Of a DNA stretch of 64,000 bases, positions 42,183 to 51,370 are shown piece after piece. The DNA is from Lewinellaceae bacterium (GTDB taxonomy: Bacteria > Bacteroidota > Bacteroidia > Chitinophagales > Saprospiraceae). The translations under genes and the position numbers were made by a program. The first letter of the stretch is position 1; the number at the start of each line of letters is the position of its first letter. The notes below the pieces were generated by a model. That model was not told the DNA's origin. It searched no databases and saw only the letters and a list, made by a program, of their open reading frames with translations. Location of the stretch: positions 620,001 to 684,000 of the forward strand of contig JACJYN010000002.1 in assembly GCA_020636095.1 (NCBI GenBank). Direction: 5' to 3'.

Positions 42183-43298
42183 TCAACCGTCCATCCTCAT
42201 CGAATTGGAACTTTTCAAAAAATCACTCGGGCTCTGTCCGGCCTCCTTGCGGAAGGCCCGGTTGAAAGCCGACTTGGAGTTGAAGCCGGATTGGTAGGCC
42301 AGCTCCAGGATATTGAGATGTTCGTTGCGTTCGTCCTGCCGCAGGGCGATGAATTCCCGAACGCGGTAGCCGTTGATGAAGTCGAAAAAGTTTTTGCCGA
42401 AGCCGTGGTTGATTACCCGCGAGAGCTCATGCTTGGGCAGGCCCAGCGTCTCGGCAAGGCCGCCGATTTTAATCTCCTGATCCAGAAACGGCTTTTCCTG
42501 CTCCATAAACCGGACGAGTTGTTCCACCAGTTTTTTGGGCACCTCAACGGGAGGCTCGGCACTTTCAGCACGAAGCCTGGGCAATGCCAACAACTCCGGA
42601 TGACTGTATACCTGATAAGCCAGAAAGTAAATGAGTGCCGCCAATAGGAACCAAACGATTACATAGGCTATGTAATCGGGCTGCTCCATAGAGTAATTGT
42701 AAGAAAATCCGATGATCCAGATGCCGATCATTAGGAAAGCGAGAAAGAAAAAAGGGCGGAGGAAGCGCCCCAGAAAAGGGGCCGCATATTTTTGGTAATA
42801 GGCTTCCCGATACCGGCGATAGGCGCGGTAGCTCAACAGGAAATAGACGAGAAAGCTGATAATGGCGGTGGCTTCTATTATAAACATGCAGGCGATGACC
42901 TGCTCTATCGTCATAAAACTCCAGGCGCCATTTAGGTTTAGCCCTACGGTGGTGTTGATCACCGCAACGTGGAATACGGCCGGCAGGTAGTGCAGGTAGA
43001 TTCCGGGTTGGGCCGGCAACTCCAGTCGGATAAGAGACAGGATGAAGAAATACACCAGCGGCCCGCCCAGAAAAAGAATGACGTCGGGCAGCATAATGAC
43101 CGTGGCAAATTGCTGTACGAAGGAAGGCTGAAAGGTGGCCCGCCCTATCATCAACAGCGAAAGGAGGCCAAGGGCAGTGACCAGGTATTGCAGCGCCTGC
43201 CGGTTGGCCCGCTCCTTTTTCCAGAGTACAAAACACAGAAAAAGCCCCTGGGCGAAGCCGGCGATGAGGATGATATCTAACCATTCACTTTGGTACAT
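42183..43298 (-). CDS. Membrane-bound AraC-family transcriptional regulator
   Basis: A 371-residue protein with about seven TM segments (residues 8-225, from IILIAGFAQGLFLCFVLW to FLLAALIYFLAYQVY). A linker leads to a C-terminal AraC DNA-binding domain (265-365: LAETLGLPKHELSRVINHGF, then NILELAYQSGFNSKSAFNRA and FRKEAGQSPSDF). Such 7TM-AraC proteins are frequent in Bacteroidota and sense an unknown envelope signal. It is monocistronic; its target is not evident. Divergent genes are separated by repeats on one side and a gene-free ~145 bp on the other. Confidence 0.9.
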   Translation of the reverse strand: MYQSEWLDIILIAGFAQGLFLCFVLWKKERANRQALQYLVTALGLLSLLMIGRATFQPSFVQQFATVIMLPDVILFLGGPLVYFFILSLIRLELPAQPGIYLHYLPAVFHVAVINTTVGLNLNGAWSFMTIEQVIACMFIIEATAIISFLVYFLLSYRAYRRYREAYYQKYAAPFLGRFLRPFFFLAFLMIGIWIIGFSYNYSMEQPDYIAYVIVWFLLAALIYFLAYQVYSHPELLALPRLRAESAEPPVEVPKKLVEQLVRFMEQEKPFLDQEIKIGGLAETLGLPKHELSRVINHGFGKNFFDFINGYRVREFIALRQDERNEHLNILELAYQSGFNSKSAFNRAFRKEAGQSPSDFLKSSNSMRMDG

Positions 43299-43443
43299 GG
43301 CAACGATTTACGGGTGACGTGGCATTTGCCTTTAGAGTATGTTCAAATTTTCATTTTTTTCTTTAATATAGCAATTGGCCACTAGCTTTTGGCTTTTGGC
43401 GTGCAGTGCCCCAACATTTCTAAATCGGAGTAAATTGAACGAG

Positions 43444-44208
43444 CTACCGTTTTTCCCTCCTCAACGCGCCCAATAAATCTTTCGCCCCTTTTTCCAGCAA
43501 CCCCGTATCATCCCCGGTAGAGAGCAGTTGGAAGCCCATGCCCGATAGCTCCGCCAGGTGTTCCGTATTGCCGCTGTGAATGCCGGAGATGAGCTGGTGT
43601 TTTTGGCAGGCCTTCAGCACCCGTTCCAGAACGGCTCGCAGCGCAGGGTCGTGAATATCGGCGATTCCCTTTATTCCCAGGCTGACACTCAGGTCGTAGG
43701 GGCCGACGAACAGGCCGGACAGGCCGGGCACGGCGGCGATGGCCTCCAGGTTGTCGGCAGCGGAGGCGGTTTCGATCATAGCGAAAGTAAGCAGGGTGGA
43801 ATGGGCGGTTTGGAAGTAGTCGCCCTCCGCCAGCCGGGCCGCCCGGATGGGGCCGTAGCTGCGTATACCGGCGGGCGGATAGTGGCAGGCGCGTACGAAA
43901 GCGGCGGCCTCTTCGGCCGTATCGATCATCGGGCAGATCAGCCCGGCGGCGCCGGCGTCCAGCATTTTCATGATGATGCTGGGTTCGTTCCACGGCAGGC
44001 GAACCAGCGGAACGGCATCGGTAGTACCAATAGCCTGTAATTGATGCAGGGCGGTTTGGAAATCGATCAGGCCGTGTTGCATATCTAGTGTAATGGATTC
44101 GAAACCACTGCGGGCCATCAGTTCTGCCGTCCAGGCGTTGGGGATGGTGAGGAAGAAATTGTAAGTGGGCAGGCCCTGGGCCCATTGGTTGCGGAGGCGG
44201 GACGTCAT
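43444..44208 (-). CDS. HpcH/HpaI family class II aldolase
   Basis: A 254-residue TIM-barrel aldolase from the ATG at 44208 (MTSRLRNQWAQGLPTYNFFL). Family hallmarks: GFESITLDMQHGLIDFQ, PLVRLPWNEPSIIMKMLDAG (catalytic Arg and neighbours), GLICPMIDTAEEA with metal ligands downstream (FAMIETASA), and GLFVGPYDLSVSLG. It catalyses retro-aldol cleavage of 4-hydroxy-2-oxoacids such as 4-hydroxy-2-oxoheptanedioate or 2-keto-3-deoxy-rhamnonate, giving pyruvate. It is divergent from phenylacetate-CoA ligase across a 106-bp gap holding a perfect inverted repeat. An aromatic-acid link is possible but unproven. Confidence 0.87.
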   Translation of the reverse strand: MTSRLRNQWAQGLPTYNFFLTIPNAWTAELMARSGFESITLDMQHGLIDFQTALHQLQAIGTTDAVPLVRLPWNEPSIIMKMLDAGAAGLICPMIDTAEEAAAFVRACHYPPAGIRSYGPIRAARLAEGDYFQTAHSTLLTFAMIETASAADNLEAIAAVPGLSGLFVGPYDLSVSLGIKGIADIHDPALRAVLERVLKACQKHQLISGIHSGNTEHLAELSGMGFQLLSTGDDTGLLEKGAKDLLGALRREKR

Positions 44209-44232
44209 GGTGTACGGATATTGGTCAGGAGG

Positions 44233-44293
44233 CAAATTAAAGAAAAAAGAGGCTGCGCAATGGAACGAGCCCGCCTCTTTTTTCTTTAATTTG
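44233..44293. promoter_or_regulatory. Perfect 21-bp inverted repeat between divergent aldolase and PaaK-like genes
   Basis: Positions 44233-44253 are exactly reverse-complementary to 44273-44293, with a 19-bp spacer. Arms contain TTAAAGAAAAAAGAGGC wording. The repeat is centred between the two start codons (25 bp from the aldolase ATG, 22 bp from the ligase ATG). It will be transcribed into both leaders if promoters lie outside or overlap. Could be an operator for a dimeric repressor or a paired 5' hairpin. Confidence 0.7.
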
Positions 44294-44314
44294 TACCCAA
44301 CAACTGCCCTGACG

Positions 44315-45667
44315 ATGAAGTACTTCAATCCCGATATCGAAACCTTGCCGCTGGACAAACTCCGCCAGCTCCAGAACGAACGCCTGCAAAAGCTGGTGGC
44401 CCATCTCTACGAACGGGTGCCGTTTTACAAAAAGCAATGGGAAGAAGCGGGCGTCCGGCCGGCTGATATCAAAAGCGTACAGGATTTACCCAGGCTGCCC
44501 TTCACCCAAAAACATCATCTGCGGGAGAATTACCCCTTCGATCTGTTTGCCATGCCGGTAAAGGATACCATCCGCCTGCATGCTTCCAGCGGCACTACCG
44601 GCAAGCCGACCGTGGTGGGGTATTCCCGTAAGGATATCGACACCTTCTCGGAAGTGGTGGCCCGCTCTCTGGTGGCTTCCGGCTGCCAGCCGGGCATGAA
44701 GCTGCAGAATGCCTACGGCTACGGCCTGTTTACCGGCGGCCTGGGCATGCACTATGGCGGCGAGCTGCTGGGCATGACCGTCATCCCCGTTTCCGGCGGT
44801 ATGACCGAGCGGCAATTGCTTTTGCTGCAGGACTTCCGGCCGGAAGTGATCTGCTGCACGCCCTCTTACGCCCAGCGCCTGTCGGAAGAACTGGCTGCCC
44901 GAGGCATCAGCCCGGAGAGCCTCCAGGTGCATACCGCCATCCTGGGCGCTGAACCCTGGACGGAGGGCATCCGCACACAGGTGGAGGCGGGCATGGGAGT
45001 CAGGGCCGTCAATATCTATGGCTTGAGCGAGATCATCGGGCCAGGCGTCTCCAACGAAGACTTTGAGGAGCGCGGCACAGGAAGTTATATTTGGGAAGAC
45101 CACTTCTTCCCGGAGGTCGTGGATAAGGATACAGGCGAGCCGTTGCCGGAAGGGGCGTATGGAGTACTCGTTTTCACCACCCTTACCAAAGAGGCCATGC
45201 CGTTGATGCGCTACTGGACCAACGACATCACGAATATCTATTATGAACATTCCAAAAAGCGGACTCACATCAAGATGGGGCCGATCCGGGGCCGTTCCGA
45301 TGATATGCTGATCATTCGCGGGGTCAACCTGTTTCCCACTCAGGTGGAGGAGGTGATCCAGGACTTCGATCAGCTGCTGCCCAGCTACCAGCTTATTGTC
45401 AGCCGCGAGGGAGCGATGGCTAGCCTGGCGGTGAAGGTAGAGGTGAAAGAGGCGGTGCTCAAAGCCCTTGGCCGCCCTAACCTGGGCCAGAAAACAGAAG
45501 TACTGCCCGATGCCTTGCGCAACCTGCACGGCGCTTTGGCAAAAAAGATCAAGGATAGCATTGGCCTGACCATGGCTATTTCTCTGGTGGAGCCGGGCAG
45601 TATTCCCCGGAGTGAAGGAGGGAAATTGAATAGAGTAGTTGATTTAAGGAAAAGTAAAAAAGACTAA
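44315..45667 (+). CDS. paaK: Phenylacetate-CoA ligase
   Basis: A 450-residue adenylate-forming enzyme; the ATG at 44315 (MKYFNPDIETLPLDKLRQLQ) gives the family's standard start. The ATP loop is HASSGTTGKPTVVGYS (residues 89-104). NIYGLSEIIGPGVSNE, GRSDDMLIIRGVNLFPTQVE and C-terminal PRSEGGKLNRVVD complete the PaaK pattern. It activates phenylacetate or a related aryl acid to the CoA thioester. No paaABCDE genes are present here, so it may serve as a stand-alone aryl-CoA ligase. The next gene (VOC protein) starts 2 bp after its stop. Confidence 0.93.
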   Translation: MKYFNPDIETLPLDKLRQLQNERLQKLVAHLYERVPFYKKQWEEAGVRPADIKSVQDLPRLPFTQKHHLRENYPFDLFAMPVKDTIRLHASSGTTGKPTVVGYSRKDIDTFSEVVARSLVASGCQPGMKLQNAYGYGLFTGGLGMHYGGELLGMTVIPVSGGMTERQLLLLQDFRPEVICCTPSYAQRLSEELAARGISPESLQVHTAILGAEPWTEGIRTQVEAGMGVRAVNIYGLSEIIGPGVSNEDFEERGTGSYIWEDHFFPEVVDKDTGEPLPEGAYGVLVFTTLTKEAMPLMRYWTNDITNIYYEHSKKRTHIKMGPIRGRSDDMLIIRGVNLFPTQVEEVIQDFDQLLPSYQLIVSREGAMASLAVKVEVKEAVLKALGRPNLGQKTEVLPDALRNLHGALAKKIKDSIGLTMAISLVEPGSIPRSEGGKLNRVVDLRKSKKD

Positions 45668-45668
45668 A

Positions 45669-46118
45669 ATGCCGATCAAATACGTCCACACCAATATCAT
45701 CAGCGCCAACTGGACACAACTGGCTCAATTCTACATCGATGTCTTCGGTTGTCAACCGGCCCCGCCTGCCCGCGACCAGTCCGGCGAGTGGCTCTCACGC
45801 GGTACGGGAGTGAAAGACGCCGCCCTGCAGGGCATACACCTGCACCTGCCTGGTTATGGCGACGAGGGGCCGACCCTGGAGATCTATCAGTACAACCACA
45901 TGGAGGATAAGCCGGAACCGACGGCCAACCGCAAAGGCTTCGGGCATATTGCTTTCCAGGTGGAGGATGTGGGGGCCGTGTTCGAAAAAGTGATTGCCTA
46001 TGGTGGCAAAGCGATCGGGGAGGTGGTGACAAGAGTAGTAGAAGGAGTGGGGATTATCACCTTCGTCTATGTGGCGGATCCGGAGGGGAATTTGATTGAG
46101 TTGCAGCGGTGGGGGTAG
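45669..46118 (+). CDS. VOC (glyoxalase/dioxygenase superfamily) protein
   Basis: A 149-residue protein with two beta-alpha-beta-beta-beta modules. IKYVHTNIISANWTQLAQFY places a potential metal-ligand His near residue 7. GIHLHLPGYGDEGPTLEIYQ, GFGHIAFQVEDVGAVFEKVI and YVADPEGNLIELQRWG follow the glyoxalase pattern with Glu ligands. It is in a tight operon with phenylacetate-CoA ligase, which suggests a lyase or dioxygenase step on an aromatic or dicarbonyl compound. The exact reaction cannot be assigned. Confidence 0.85.
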   Translation: MPIKYVHTNIISANWTQLAQFYIDVFGCQPAPPARDQSGEWLSRGTGVKDAALQGIHLHLPGYGDEGPTLEIYQYNHMEDKPEPTANRKGFGHIAFQVEDVGAVFEKVIAYGGKAIGEVVTRVVEGVGIITFVYVADPEGNLIELQRWG

Positions 46119-46189
46119 TCTTTTGCCAGGGGACGATTAACTGACAACGAAGACACATCATCACCTCACCCTCTCTCCTTCTCCCTCCC

Positions 46190-48976
46190 CTACTCCCCCG
46201 GCTCGAACCCCTGCCGAATCCCCTTCTCCCTGGGCGGAACGCCTCGCTGCATCCACTTCGGCATCGGAGCATCCAACAGGTAATAGTCGAAAAACTGCTG
46301 CATCCGGCGCTGGAAGTCCTTTTTGTTTTGCGGTTCCGTTACCCCGTGTGGGTCGCCGTTGTAGTTGATCAACCAGGCCGGCTTGCCCAGGCGGCGCAGC
46401 GCCACAAAAAACTCGATGCCCTGGTACCAGGGTACGGCCCCGTCGTCGTCGTTGTGCAGGATGAGCACCGGCGTTTCGATCCGGTCGGCGTAGAATAAGG
46501 GAGAGTTCTCGATGTACCGCATCGGCTTTTCCCAGAGGGTCCCGCCGATACGGCTCTGCGTGCGTTCGTACTGGAACATACGGCTCAGCCCCGTCCCCCA
46601 GCGGATACCGCCGTAGGCCGAGGTCATATTGACCACCGGCGCGCCGGCCTCGGCGCAACGGAACAGGTTGGTGCGGGTGATGAGGTAGGCCGACTGGTAG
46701 CCGCCCCAGCTATGGCCCTGCACGCCAATGCGCTCCCGGTCGATGAAGCCTTTGTCGAGTAAGGCGGAAAGCCCGGTGGTGACCGCCTCCAGAGCACTTT
46801 CCCCGGGGTAACCCACCTTGTAGTGGATGTCCGGAATGAAGATCACATATCCCCGGCTGGCGTAATAGGGGAAGTTGATGATAGACCGGGGGTACCGGGG
46901 CGTCCAGTGCTGGTGCAATTGGTTGGCGTAGCGTTCGTAGAAATAGGTGATGGCAGGGTACTGCCGGGTGGGGTCAAAACCTTCCGGTTTGATGACCAGC
47001 CCTTCCATCGGCTGGCCCTGCGCGCCCGTCCAGCGGAAAGGCTCGATAGAACCCCAGCGAAATTCGGATTGCTGCGGGTTGGCGTCGCTGATCTTTTCAA
47101 AAGAACGAAGATGGTCGACGCTGTACTGCAGGTCCGGGAATACCTGAAAGCTCTCGCGGGTGAACAGGTAGGCATCGGCGCTCCTGGCTTTCAATACCTT
47201 ACTTTCGTAAGCGAATGGCCCTTCCTGAACCTGATCCAGCACCCCGGTGTGAATGTTGAACCAGGCGTAACCGGAAGCCTTTGTTTTTTCATCGAAAGTA
47301 TGGAAGAGCATAGGGCCGACCTCCTCGATGGCCCGCTCTTCCGGATCGAGCCGGATATAGCGATACTGCTTTTGAAGTGGCCTGCCCGAGGTCAGGTTAT
47401 TGGAGGTGAGTCCTCCGCTGGGATCTACCAGCCAAACATCATAGCGGTCGTAGATCATGATGAAGTCGTCGCCGGTAGTCCAGCCGGCAATGCCATAGGG
47501 GGACGGGTCCGTGGGGCTGTCGTTGAGCTCGTCGTAAAAAGGAACCGCCACCTCCGGCGCCAGTTTTCGAAGTTGTCTTTTTTCCACGGAATAGGCGTAC
47601 CAGGCGGAATCCGGGTAGCTGTACCAGTAAGCAAAACGGGCCTCCGGCGATAAAGCGGGGTCTCCACATACTTTCTCGGCGATCAGCGTTGGCTTGCCGG
47701 TGCGGAGGTCGACGAGGTAGACGTCTTTGCATACCGGGAAGCCCTCCCAGGAGGCCTCCCGATAATAAGGATATGGATCGTAGGCCAGGGCGATATCGGA
47801 TTTCCCCTCGTTGCCGGTTCGTACCTCGGGGCGTTTTTCACTGCCCACAGACACGATTTTTTTATCGCCGATATGATACACGCACGTATAAGCGCGTTTT
47901 TGCTCTTCTTCCAGTTCTTCCTCTTCCTGCGTGTAGAGGCGGCCATCCTGGTAGGCCCACACTTCCACATTGACAATTTCTTCTTCCAGCAGGGTGGTGT
48001 CCTGCAGAACAGGCGGAGGAGCCATGCCGAAGTACAACTTACCGCCATCTTCAGAGAATTCGATCTTTCCATGTTCACTCAGCATCCAGCCGGCCGGCAG
48101 AAAAGCCGCACTGGAGTCGGCAACCAGCCTGGGCGCCGCAGGCCCGTCCTCCCAGTGATATAAGGTATAGGGGACAGCCTGGGGCTGCAGGGTGTCCTGA
48201 TAGGCCAGAAACGCGGCCTGCCGGCCTTTTTTGTCCAGGGCGAGGCCGGCATAAGTGCCTTTACCGGTGGCCAGCGGCTGCAGCTTACTGGCTGCGCCAT
48301 CGAACAGGTAGGTACCGGCCTCGAAGGTAGTATCGTTGCCGGTGCTGTAGATGAGAAAACGGGGGCCCTCCTCAGCGGCGATGTAGGAATGAGTATACGG
48401 GATCGAGTCCTCCCGCCCGTTTTCCAGGTTGTGGAGGACCAGCAAAGCGCCGTTTTCCTCATTCTCCTTTTTCACCTTGATGGAGTCGGGCAAAGTGGTG
48501 TCTGCCGGCATCGGTTCCAGGTGGTAGGCCAGCCAGCCGCTCCATTTTTCGGGTAGGGTGAAGGCTTTTACTTTCGGTATTTTTTGGAGCTGGCCGTCCT
48601 CCAGCCGGAAGATGGCCAGTGTGTCCTTCGGCAGTTCTTCGTCTTTTACCTTTCGGCGGCGTTGGGCTTTGAGGCTGTCTTCCCCCGGGTGGATGAGGAA
48701 GGCGAGGAAGCGGCTGTCGGCGCTGAGGCGGGCGTCACTGGCCCTTTCAAACGGTATTCCTTTTTTTTGTTGCGCATCGTAGAGCACCAGTGTGGGATCG
48801 CCCTCGTTGGGTTGCAATACATAACTCACCCAACGCCCGTTCGGGGAAAGGCGGGGGCTTTCAATCTGCTTCCAGGCAGCGATGTCTTCCTGGGTGAGGG
48901 TTTTCTTTTGGCCCTGAGCGGAAAGCAAAGAATAGAAAGCAAGCAGCAAAAGGGTGAACAATATTCTTTGACTCAT
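46190..48976 (-). CDS. S9 family prolyl oligopeptidase/acylaminoacyl peptidase
   Basis: A 928-residue exported peptidase with signal MSQRILFTLLLLAFYSLLSA. The N-terminal ~650 residues form a WD-like propeller (WKQIESPRLSPNGRWVSYVL at the start). The C-terminal alpha/beta hydrolase has catalytic Ser756 in GVQGHSWGGYQS, Asp845 in HNDDDGAVPW and His877 in GDPHGVTEP. It cleaves oligopeptides in the periplasm. Length exceeds typical DPP-like relatives by ~200 residues owing to a longer propeller. Monocistronic, start ATG at 48976. Confidence 0.9.
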   Translation of the reverse strand: MSQRILFTLLLLAFYSLLSAQGQKKTLTQEDIAAWKQIESPRLSPNGRWVSYVLQPNEGDPTLVLYDAQQKKGIPFERASDARLSADSRFLAFLIHPGEDSLKAQRRRKVKDEELPKDTLAIFRLEDGQLQKIPKVKAFTLPEKWSGWLAYHLEPMPADTTLPDSIKVKKENEENGALLVLHNLENGREDSIPYTHSYIAAEEGPRFLIYSTGNDTTFEAGTYLFDGAASKLQPLATGKGTYAGLALDKKGRQAAFLAYQDTLQPQAVPYTLYHWEDGPAAPRLVADSSAAFLPAGWMLSEHGKIEFSEDGGKLYFGMAPPPVLQDTTLLEEEIVNVEVWAYQDGRLYTQEEEELEEEQKRAYTCVYHIGDKKIVSVGSEKRPEVRTGNEGKSDIALAYDPYPYYREASWEGFPVCKDVYLVDLRTGKPTLIAEKVCGDPALSPEARFAYWYSYPDSAWYAYSVEKRQLRKLAPEVAVPFYDELNDSPTDPSPYGIAGWTTGDDFIMIYDRYDVWLVDPSGGLTSNNLTSGRPLQKQYRYIRLDPEERAIEEVGPMLFHTFDEKTKASGYAWFNIHTGVLDQVQEGPFAYESKVLKARSADAYLFTRESFQVFPDLQYSVDHLRSFEKISDANPQQSEFRWGSIEPFRWTGAQGQPMEGLVIKPEGFDPTRQYPAITYFYERYANQLHQHWTPRYPRSIINFPYYASRGYVIFIPDIHYKVGYPGESALEAVTTGLSALLDKGFIDRERIGVQGHSWGGYQSAYLITRTNLFRCAEAGAPVVNMTSAYGGIRWGTGLSRMFQYERTQSRIGGTLWEKPMRYIENSPLFYADRIETPVLILHNDDDGAVPWYQGIEFFVALRRLGKPAWLINYNGDPHGVTEPQNKKDFQRRMQQFFDYYLLDAPMPKWMQRGVPPREKGIRQGFEPGE

Positions 48977-49203
48977 TAGCAGCGTTTTGTTTCGAATAAT
49001 TTATAACAAAAACGGATGAGGTTGGTTTGGAAGTAGATTGGCGGGCACATCGCAAATCGAACATCACCAAAAAACCAGCCTGGTTTTACCCCTCATCCGG
49101 GCGGTTCCTTTCCCTTGCCAAAGCAATAGATTCAATTTTTTGGGCAAAGCCGGGATACCGGGAGGCCACTTCTTTGAACGTATCTTTGGAAAGGGAGTAG
49201 AAG

Positions 49204-50598
49204 TTACAGCTCATACTTTGCCATCCGCCGGTACAGGGCCGCCCGGGTCAACCCCAATTCATCAGCGGCGCGGGATATATTGCCGGCGTGTTTGGTCAGG
49301 GCTTTTCGGATAGCCCAGGCTTCGATATCGCTCAGGTTGTAGTTGTCGAGTTCTTCCTGTGGTTGGGTAGGGCCGTCATGGCCTAAGCCATCGGAAGAGT
49401 GAAGGATGAAATCGCTGATGTCAAGTTGGGGGCCGTCGCTGAGGATAACGGCGCGTTCCACCGCATGGCGCAACTCCCGGATATTGCCGGGCCAGGGGTA
49501 GGCCTGTAGCTCCTTCATTGTCGCGCTGCTGATGTTCAGCCCTGGCTTCTGATACTTTCGGTGGTATACGGTGAGGAAGTGATCTGCCAGAATGGGAATA
49601 TCTTCCCGGCGGTCGCGCAGGGGCGGCAGCTTGATCTCTACCGTATTGATGCGGTAGAGTAAATCCTGTCGGAAGGCGTTCTCTTTGACCATATCGTAGA
49701 GCGGCATATTAGTTGCGCAGATCAGCCGGATATCGATCGGTATGGGGTCGTTGGAGCCGACCCGGCGGATGTGGCGGCTCTGAAGAACCGAGAGCAGCTT
49801 GGCCTGCAGCGGCTGAGAGAGGTTGCCGATCTCGTCGAGGAAGAGGGTGCCTCCGGAAGCGAGCTCGAAGCGCCCGCTGCGGTCTTCCCCGGCATCGGTG
49901 AAAGCGCCTTTCTTATGGCCGAAGAGTTCACTTTCGAACAGGGTGTCCGGGATGGCGCCCAGGTCTACCGTTATAAAAACTTCCCGGGAACGGGGCGACT
50001 GCCGGTGGATCGCCCGGGCGACGAGCTCCTTGCCCGTGCCATTCTCTCCGAGGATCAACACATTGGCGTCGGTTTTGGCCACCTTATTGATCAGGGTAAA
50101 TACCTGCTTGATGGGCCCCGAATTGCCGATGATCTCACCAAACTGCTGGTCGATGTTGCTGCTGAGGGCCTGCTGCTTTTGTTCCAGTTTCTTCACCTGG
50201 CGGCGCGACCGGCTGAGCTTCAGCGCCGAAAGGATGGTGGTGAGCAGCTTCTCGTTGCGCCATGGTTTTTCAATAAAGTCGATGGCCCCGGCTTTAACCG
50301 CTTCGACCGCTGTTTTTACATCGGCGTAGGCCGTCATCATGATCACGTTGGCAGAGGGGTCCAGCTCCAGTACCTTGCCCAGCCACATCATTCCATCTTT
50401 GCCGCTGGTGTCTCCTTTCTTGAAATTCATATCCAGAATGACCAGGTCATACTGGTTGTTGCGCAGCAGCCGGGGCAACTGGAACGGATTGGATTCCGTC
50501 TTTACCTCTTCGAAATGCTGGGATAGAAAAAACTGCAGGCTCAGGAGGATGTCTTCCTCATCATCGACGATCAGAATGTTGGCGGATTGTTTTTTCAT
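49204..50598 (-). CDS. Sigma-54-dependent response regulator (NtrC family)
   Basis: A 464-residue protein. The receiver domain occupies residues 7-120 with acidic pair Asp12-Asp13, phospho-acceptor Asp56 in VILDMNF and Lys111 in FIEKPW. The AAA+ domain has Walker A GENGTGKE (184-191), sigma-54 contact loop GAFTDA (231-236, usually GAFTGA) and Walker B GGTLFLDEIG. A C-terminal Fis-type HTH is present (GNISRAADELGLTRAALYRR). No histidine kinase gene is adjacent. It is divergent, across ~800 bp, from a MacAB-like operon that has a sigma-54 promoter and an upstream palindrome, so that operon is its probable target. Confidence 0.93.
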   Translation of the reverse strand: MKKQSANILIVDDEEDILLSLQFFLSQHFEEVKTESNPFQLPRLLRNNQYDLVILDMNFKKGDTSGKDGMMWLGKVLELDPSANVIMMTAYADVKTAVEAVKAGAIDFIEKPWRNEKLLTTILSALKLSRSRRQVKKLEQKQQALSSNIDQQFGEIIGNSGPIKQVFTLINKVAKTDANVLILGENGTGKELVARAIHRQSPRSREVFITVDLGAIPDTLFESELFGHKKGAFTDAGEDRSGRFELASGGTLFLDEIGNLSQPLQAKLLSVLQSRHIRRVGSNDPIPIDIRLICATNMPLYDMVKENAFRQDLLYRINTVEIKLPPLRDRREDIPILADHFLTVYHRKYQKPGLNISSATMKELQAYPWPGNIRELRHAVERAVILSDGPQLDISDFILHSSDGLGHDGPTQPQEELDNYNLSDIEAWAIRKALTKHAGNISRAADELGLTRAALYRRMAKYEL

Positions 50599-50621
50599 AG
50601 GTGATGCTTCCTGGTGTTGGG

Positions 50622-50925
50622 TTTATTTTGGAACATAATCGAAGGCGTTGCTCGTGGTTCGATCATCTTGATCGAACGCGCGCTTAGTACACTGTAAATT
50701 AAGTAAATTCTCGTTTATGAACGATGTATTTTCGTTCCAACCTAGGAACGCCCGGAGCCTGATAGCCTTAGCTATCAAGGCGAGGACGAGACGACGGGTG
50801 GGGCGGAAAGACACGTTCAGAAACAGAAGATATTTATTTTACAGAGTACTTAGCGACGTGAGATTAATAACTGTCGGGCAGGCTAGCGTGCGATCAAGAT
50901 GATCGCCGCACGAGTACGTGCCATT
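50622..50925. repeat. Second copy of the palindromic repeat unit of 19296-19443, split by ~200 bp
   Basis: 50622-50683 matches the reverse complement of 19374-19434 (TTTTGGAACATAATCGAAGG, then a perfect GTTCGATCA-TCT-TGATCGAAC palindrome at 50657-50677). 50876-50922 matches the reverse complement of 19316-19354 (GCTAGCGTGCGATCAAGATG). The intervening ~190 bp contain another imperfect palindrome (GATAGCCTTAGCTATC). Non-coding; lies between the NtrC-type gene start and the exporter promoter. Confidence 0.75.
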
Positions 50926-51105
50926 CTGTCCATGTATTTATTTTACCCGGCCGAGTTACGAGGGCAGGCAGTGTTTGTCAATCTCTTATCTCAGGTATCC
51001 GACACATTGTTCTCTGACACTGATACACCGATACACTAATACCACTCAAAATTCACCACTAAAGATAACAATTCACCCGCTAAAATTGCGTACGTTCTGT
51101 TCATT

Positions 51106-51126
51106 TTCGAACACCTGGTGTGCGAA
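51106..51126. promoter_or_regulatory. Candidate upstream activator site for the NtrC-type regulator
   Basis: An interrupted palindrome TTCGAACACC-T-GGTGTGCGAA, with outer GTAC-containing words, about 90-105 bp upstream of the sigma-54 promoter at 51211. Position and dyad symmetry are what an enhancer-bound NtrC-family dimer would need. Binding is inferred. Confidence 0.55.
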
Positions 51127-51210
51127 GGCGTACAAAAACAGCGCTTGACCGGGAGGGGCATTAAGCGCAGATCACCCACAAACAACTCATTATCAACATT
51201 ATAATTTTTT

Positions 51211-51226
51211 TGGCATGGCGCTTGCC
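51211..51226 (+). promoter_or_regulatory. Sigma-54 (-24/-12) promoter of the MacAB-like operon
   Basis: TGGCATGGCGCTTGCC matches TGGCAYR-N4-TTGCW, with correct GG-to-GC spacing. It lies 171 bp before the HlyD-family ATG and points toward it. The adjacent divergent gene encodes a sigma-54 activator. Confidence 0.75.
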
Positions 51227-51282
51227 TGAATAATAGATGTAAGAAATCACCAGACTGTTTTTTAAAAACGTGCTAATCCATT

Positions 51283-51370
51283 TTCAGTTCTACGGCCGCC
51301 TTGTGTTCACCCGATTGTTGCTGAAATCATTGAAATCCATATTCCCTTCACAAGGCGGCCACGAACTGAA
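51283..51370 (+). promoter_or_regulatory. Long leader hairpin of the MacAB-like operon
   Basis: 51283-51305 and 51349-51370 are inverted copies: TTCAGTTC, then a 2-3 base mismatch, then GGCCGCCTTGTG. The 43-nt loop ends 26 bp before the ATG and thus sits over the ribosome-binding region of the first gene. It lies wholly inside the predicted leader from the sigma-54 promoter. It could control translation or bind a protein. Confidence 0.6.

Noticed and set aside
44165..44314. N-terminal extensions of both the aldolase and the CoA ligase
   Set aside because: Both extensions read through the 21-bp inverted repeat and each other's leader; family start motifs match the internal ATGs at 44208 and 44315.
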